From positions 1-64,000 of the forward strand of contig JADHRW010000006.1 in assembly GCA_016777225.1 (NCBI GenBank): a stretch of DNA of 64,000 bases. The letters are read 5' to 3'. The position numbers were made by a program, and so were the translations under genes. This DNA comes from Candidatus Thalassarchaeum sp. (GTDB lineage Archaea; Thermoplasmatota; Poseidoniia; Poseidoniales; Thalassarchaeaceae). Shown here piece by piece: positions 63,055 through 64,000 of this stretch. Positions within the stretch are counted from its first letter, which is position 1. The number at the start of each line of letters is the position of its first letter. The notes below the pieces were generated by a model that was given only the letters and a program-made list of their open reading frames with translations, had not been told where the DNA came from and did not search any database.

Positions 63055-64000
63055 ATGACTTCTACAAGAGCATTCAGAGGGATTCCAGTAAGTACTGTAT
63101 CAGATATATTGGTAATATTGTTCATATCTATACTTGCAATCATACATTTGAAAGTAGTAATACAACCACTTGTAATTGCTACTTTACTTTTCTTACTGAT
63201 AAGACCACCTGCTAATTGGTTGGAACAAAGATTTGGTCACCCACTTCTGGCATATGGGGGTCTGATTACAATTATTGCTACAATCATTTTTCTTGCATCA
63301 CAAGTACTTTATTCAAACCTTACTGAATTTACAGAAATCGGTACTCAGCAGCGAATCACAGACGCATTTTCAGAGAAAATGTCTCGACTTGAAAATACAA
63401 AGATTTTTGGATATGAAATCGATACTTCTGGTTTAGAAGAATTAGTGAGTATTGATGTCATTACAAACTTTGCAACTAATTTTGTAGGTTCTATAGCAGG
63501 ATTTACTGCTAGTGCAGTTACGATTTTCATATTCCTTCTATTCATTATACTCGAAGCAGAGACACTTCCTAATCGTATTAAGGCAGCCTATCCTGAAGAA
63601 GTAGACAGGTTCAAGAAAATAGCATCTAATTCTGGAGCTGGAATTAATACTTATGTTGTCACTAGAGCGACAGTTGCCTTAGGACAAGCTATAATTGCTG
63701 CAATGATTCTTTGGTACTTAGAAATCCCTGGTTGGTTCCTCTGGGCATCAATTACATTCTTTTTAGATTTCATACCGTATATCGGAGCATTAATTTCCAT
63801 GATACCTCCTGGTATTCTTGCATTGATTCTATTAGAACCTGGAAATGCTTTATTGATGATAGCACTATTGATTGGAAATCAACAAGCATGGGGCGCTTTT
63901 GTGGAGCCTCAATTATCTGGTCAGAGGCTTGATATGTCTCCAATTGTGTTACTAATATTAGTTTCTTTTTGGGGCTGGGCGTGGGGGATAATGGGCGCCG
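63055..64000 (+). CDS. AI-2E family transporter (PerM-like), N-terminal and central part
   Basis: Hand-translated from the ATG at 63055; the frame stays open to the right edge (about 315 residues), so the gene is incomplete. The N-terminus has two pairs of helices (VSDILVILFISILAIIHLK and ALLVIATLLFLLI-like stretches), then a charged loop region and further helices, and the end shows WFLWASITFFLDFIPYIGAL and AFVEPQLSGQRLDMSPIVLL, the family's F-x-x-x-Y-I-P-Y-x-G and E-P-x-x-x-G-x-x-L segments. The family includes Na+/H+ antiporters and the disputed AI-2 exporter TqsA; function here is open. Confidence 0.85.
   Translation, partial: MTSTRAFRGIPVSTVSDILVILFISILAIIHLKVVIQPLVIATLLFLLIRPPANWLEQRFGHPLLAYGGLITIIATIIFLASQVLYSNLTEFTEIGTQQRITDAFSEKMSRLENTKIFGYEIDTSGLEELVSIDVITNFATNFVGSIAGFTASAVTIFIFLLFIILEAETLPNRIKAAYPEEVDRFKKIASNSGAGINTYVVTRATVALGQAIIAAMILWYLEIPGWFLWASITFFLDFIPYIGALISMIPPGILALILLEPGNALLMIALLIGNQQAWGAFVEPQLSGQRLDMSPIVLLILVSFWGWAWGIMGA

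Noticed and set aside
1-64000. CRISPR arrays, insertion sequences and prophage
   Set aside because: I saw no regularly spaced repeats, transposase, integrase or phage structural genes in the window.

Overview
The window looks like a chromosomal piece of an uncultured, AT-rich marine euryarchaeon, most likely of the Poseidoniia (Marine Group II/III); this placement is inferred from gene content. Archaeal markers are an archaeal-type ribosomal protein uS2, deoxyhypusine synthase, the wyosine enzymes Taw1 and Taw2, a geranylgeranyl-reductase-family flavoprotein, an archaeal-order 3-hydroxyacyl-CoA dehydrogenase/enoyl-CoA hydratase fusion and a tRNA-Ile. They sit among genes more typical of bacteria: UvrB, UvrC, oligoribonuclease, a glutathione S-transferase and an Hc1-type histone H1-like protein. 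Genes are tightly packed, often with overlapping stop and start codons, and no gene-free stretch exceeds 300 bases.

Layout. 1-5.1 kb: 5'-part of PRPP synthetase, tRNA-Ile(GAT), a PRC-barrel-like protein, a class III aminotransferase with an epimerase-like partner, an Hc1-like protein and deoxyhypusine synthase. 5.1-13.9 kb: uvrB, then quinone and cytochrome genes (UbiA, UbiD, GGR-like reductase, CcmF). 13.9-17.5 kb: SlyD-like FKBP, a lipoprotein, uS2, a conserved unknown and Dus. 17.5-21.2 kb: a redox cassette of aldo/keto reductase, SDR, GST and Old Yellow Enzyme. 21.2-23.8 kb: three winged-helix regulators, one probably membrane-anchored, and a divergent control region with a palindrome and a 16-codon ORF. 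23.8-30.3 kb: beta-oxidation fusion, then an operon of two secreted proteins with heme-c-like Cys-His motifs and a membrane protein. 30.3-33.0 kb: two glycosyltransferases and a DUF2237 protein. 33.0-38.2 kb: an ABC system of ATPase, double FtsX permease and zinc-ribbon ATPase. 38.2-45.9 kb: Taw1, LURP-one-like protein, IMP dehydrogenase, MsrA, two unknown membrane proteins, an MFS transporter, oligoribonuclease and a SprT-like protease. 45.9-56.2 kb: a membrane-anchored S15/CocE peptidase, Taw2, a large surface protein, UvrC, a winged-helix STAND ATPase and two stand-alone Lrp/AsnC RAM domains. 56.3-64 kb: a giant beta-helix/PKD surface protein with a G10 tract, GT2 and GT4 glycosyltransferases and the start of an AI-2E family transporter.

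How the genes fit together. The window suggests an aerobic or microaerobic heterotroph that builds a respiratory quinone and c-type cytochromes, oxidises fatty acids and exposes large peptidases and adhesin-like proteins. The best candidates for undescribed biology are the heme-motif surface operon, the winged-helix STAND ATPase, the two-ATPase FtsX transporter, the 16-codon ORF with its palindromic control region, and the homopolymer tracts in the giant surface gene.
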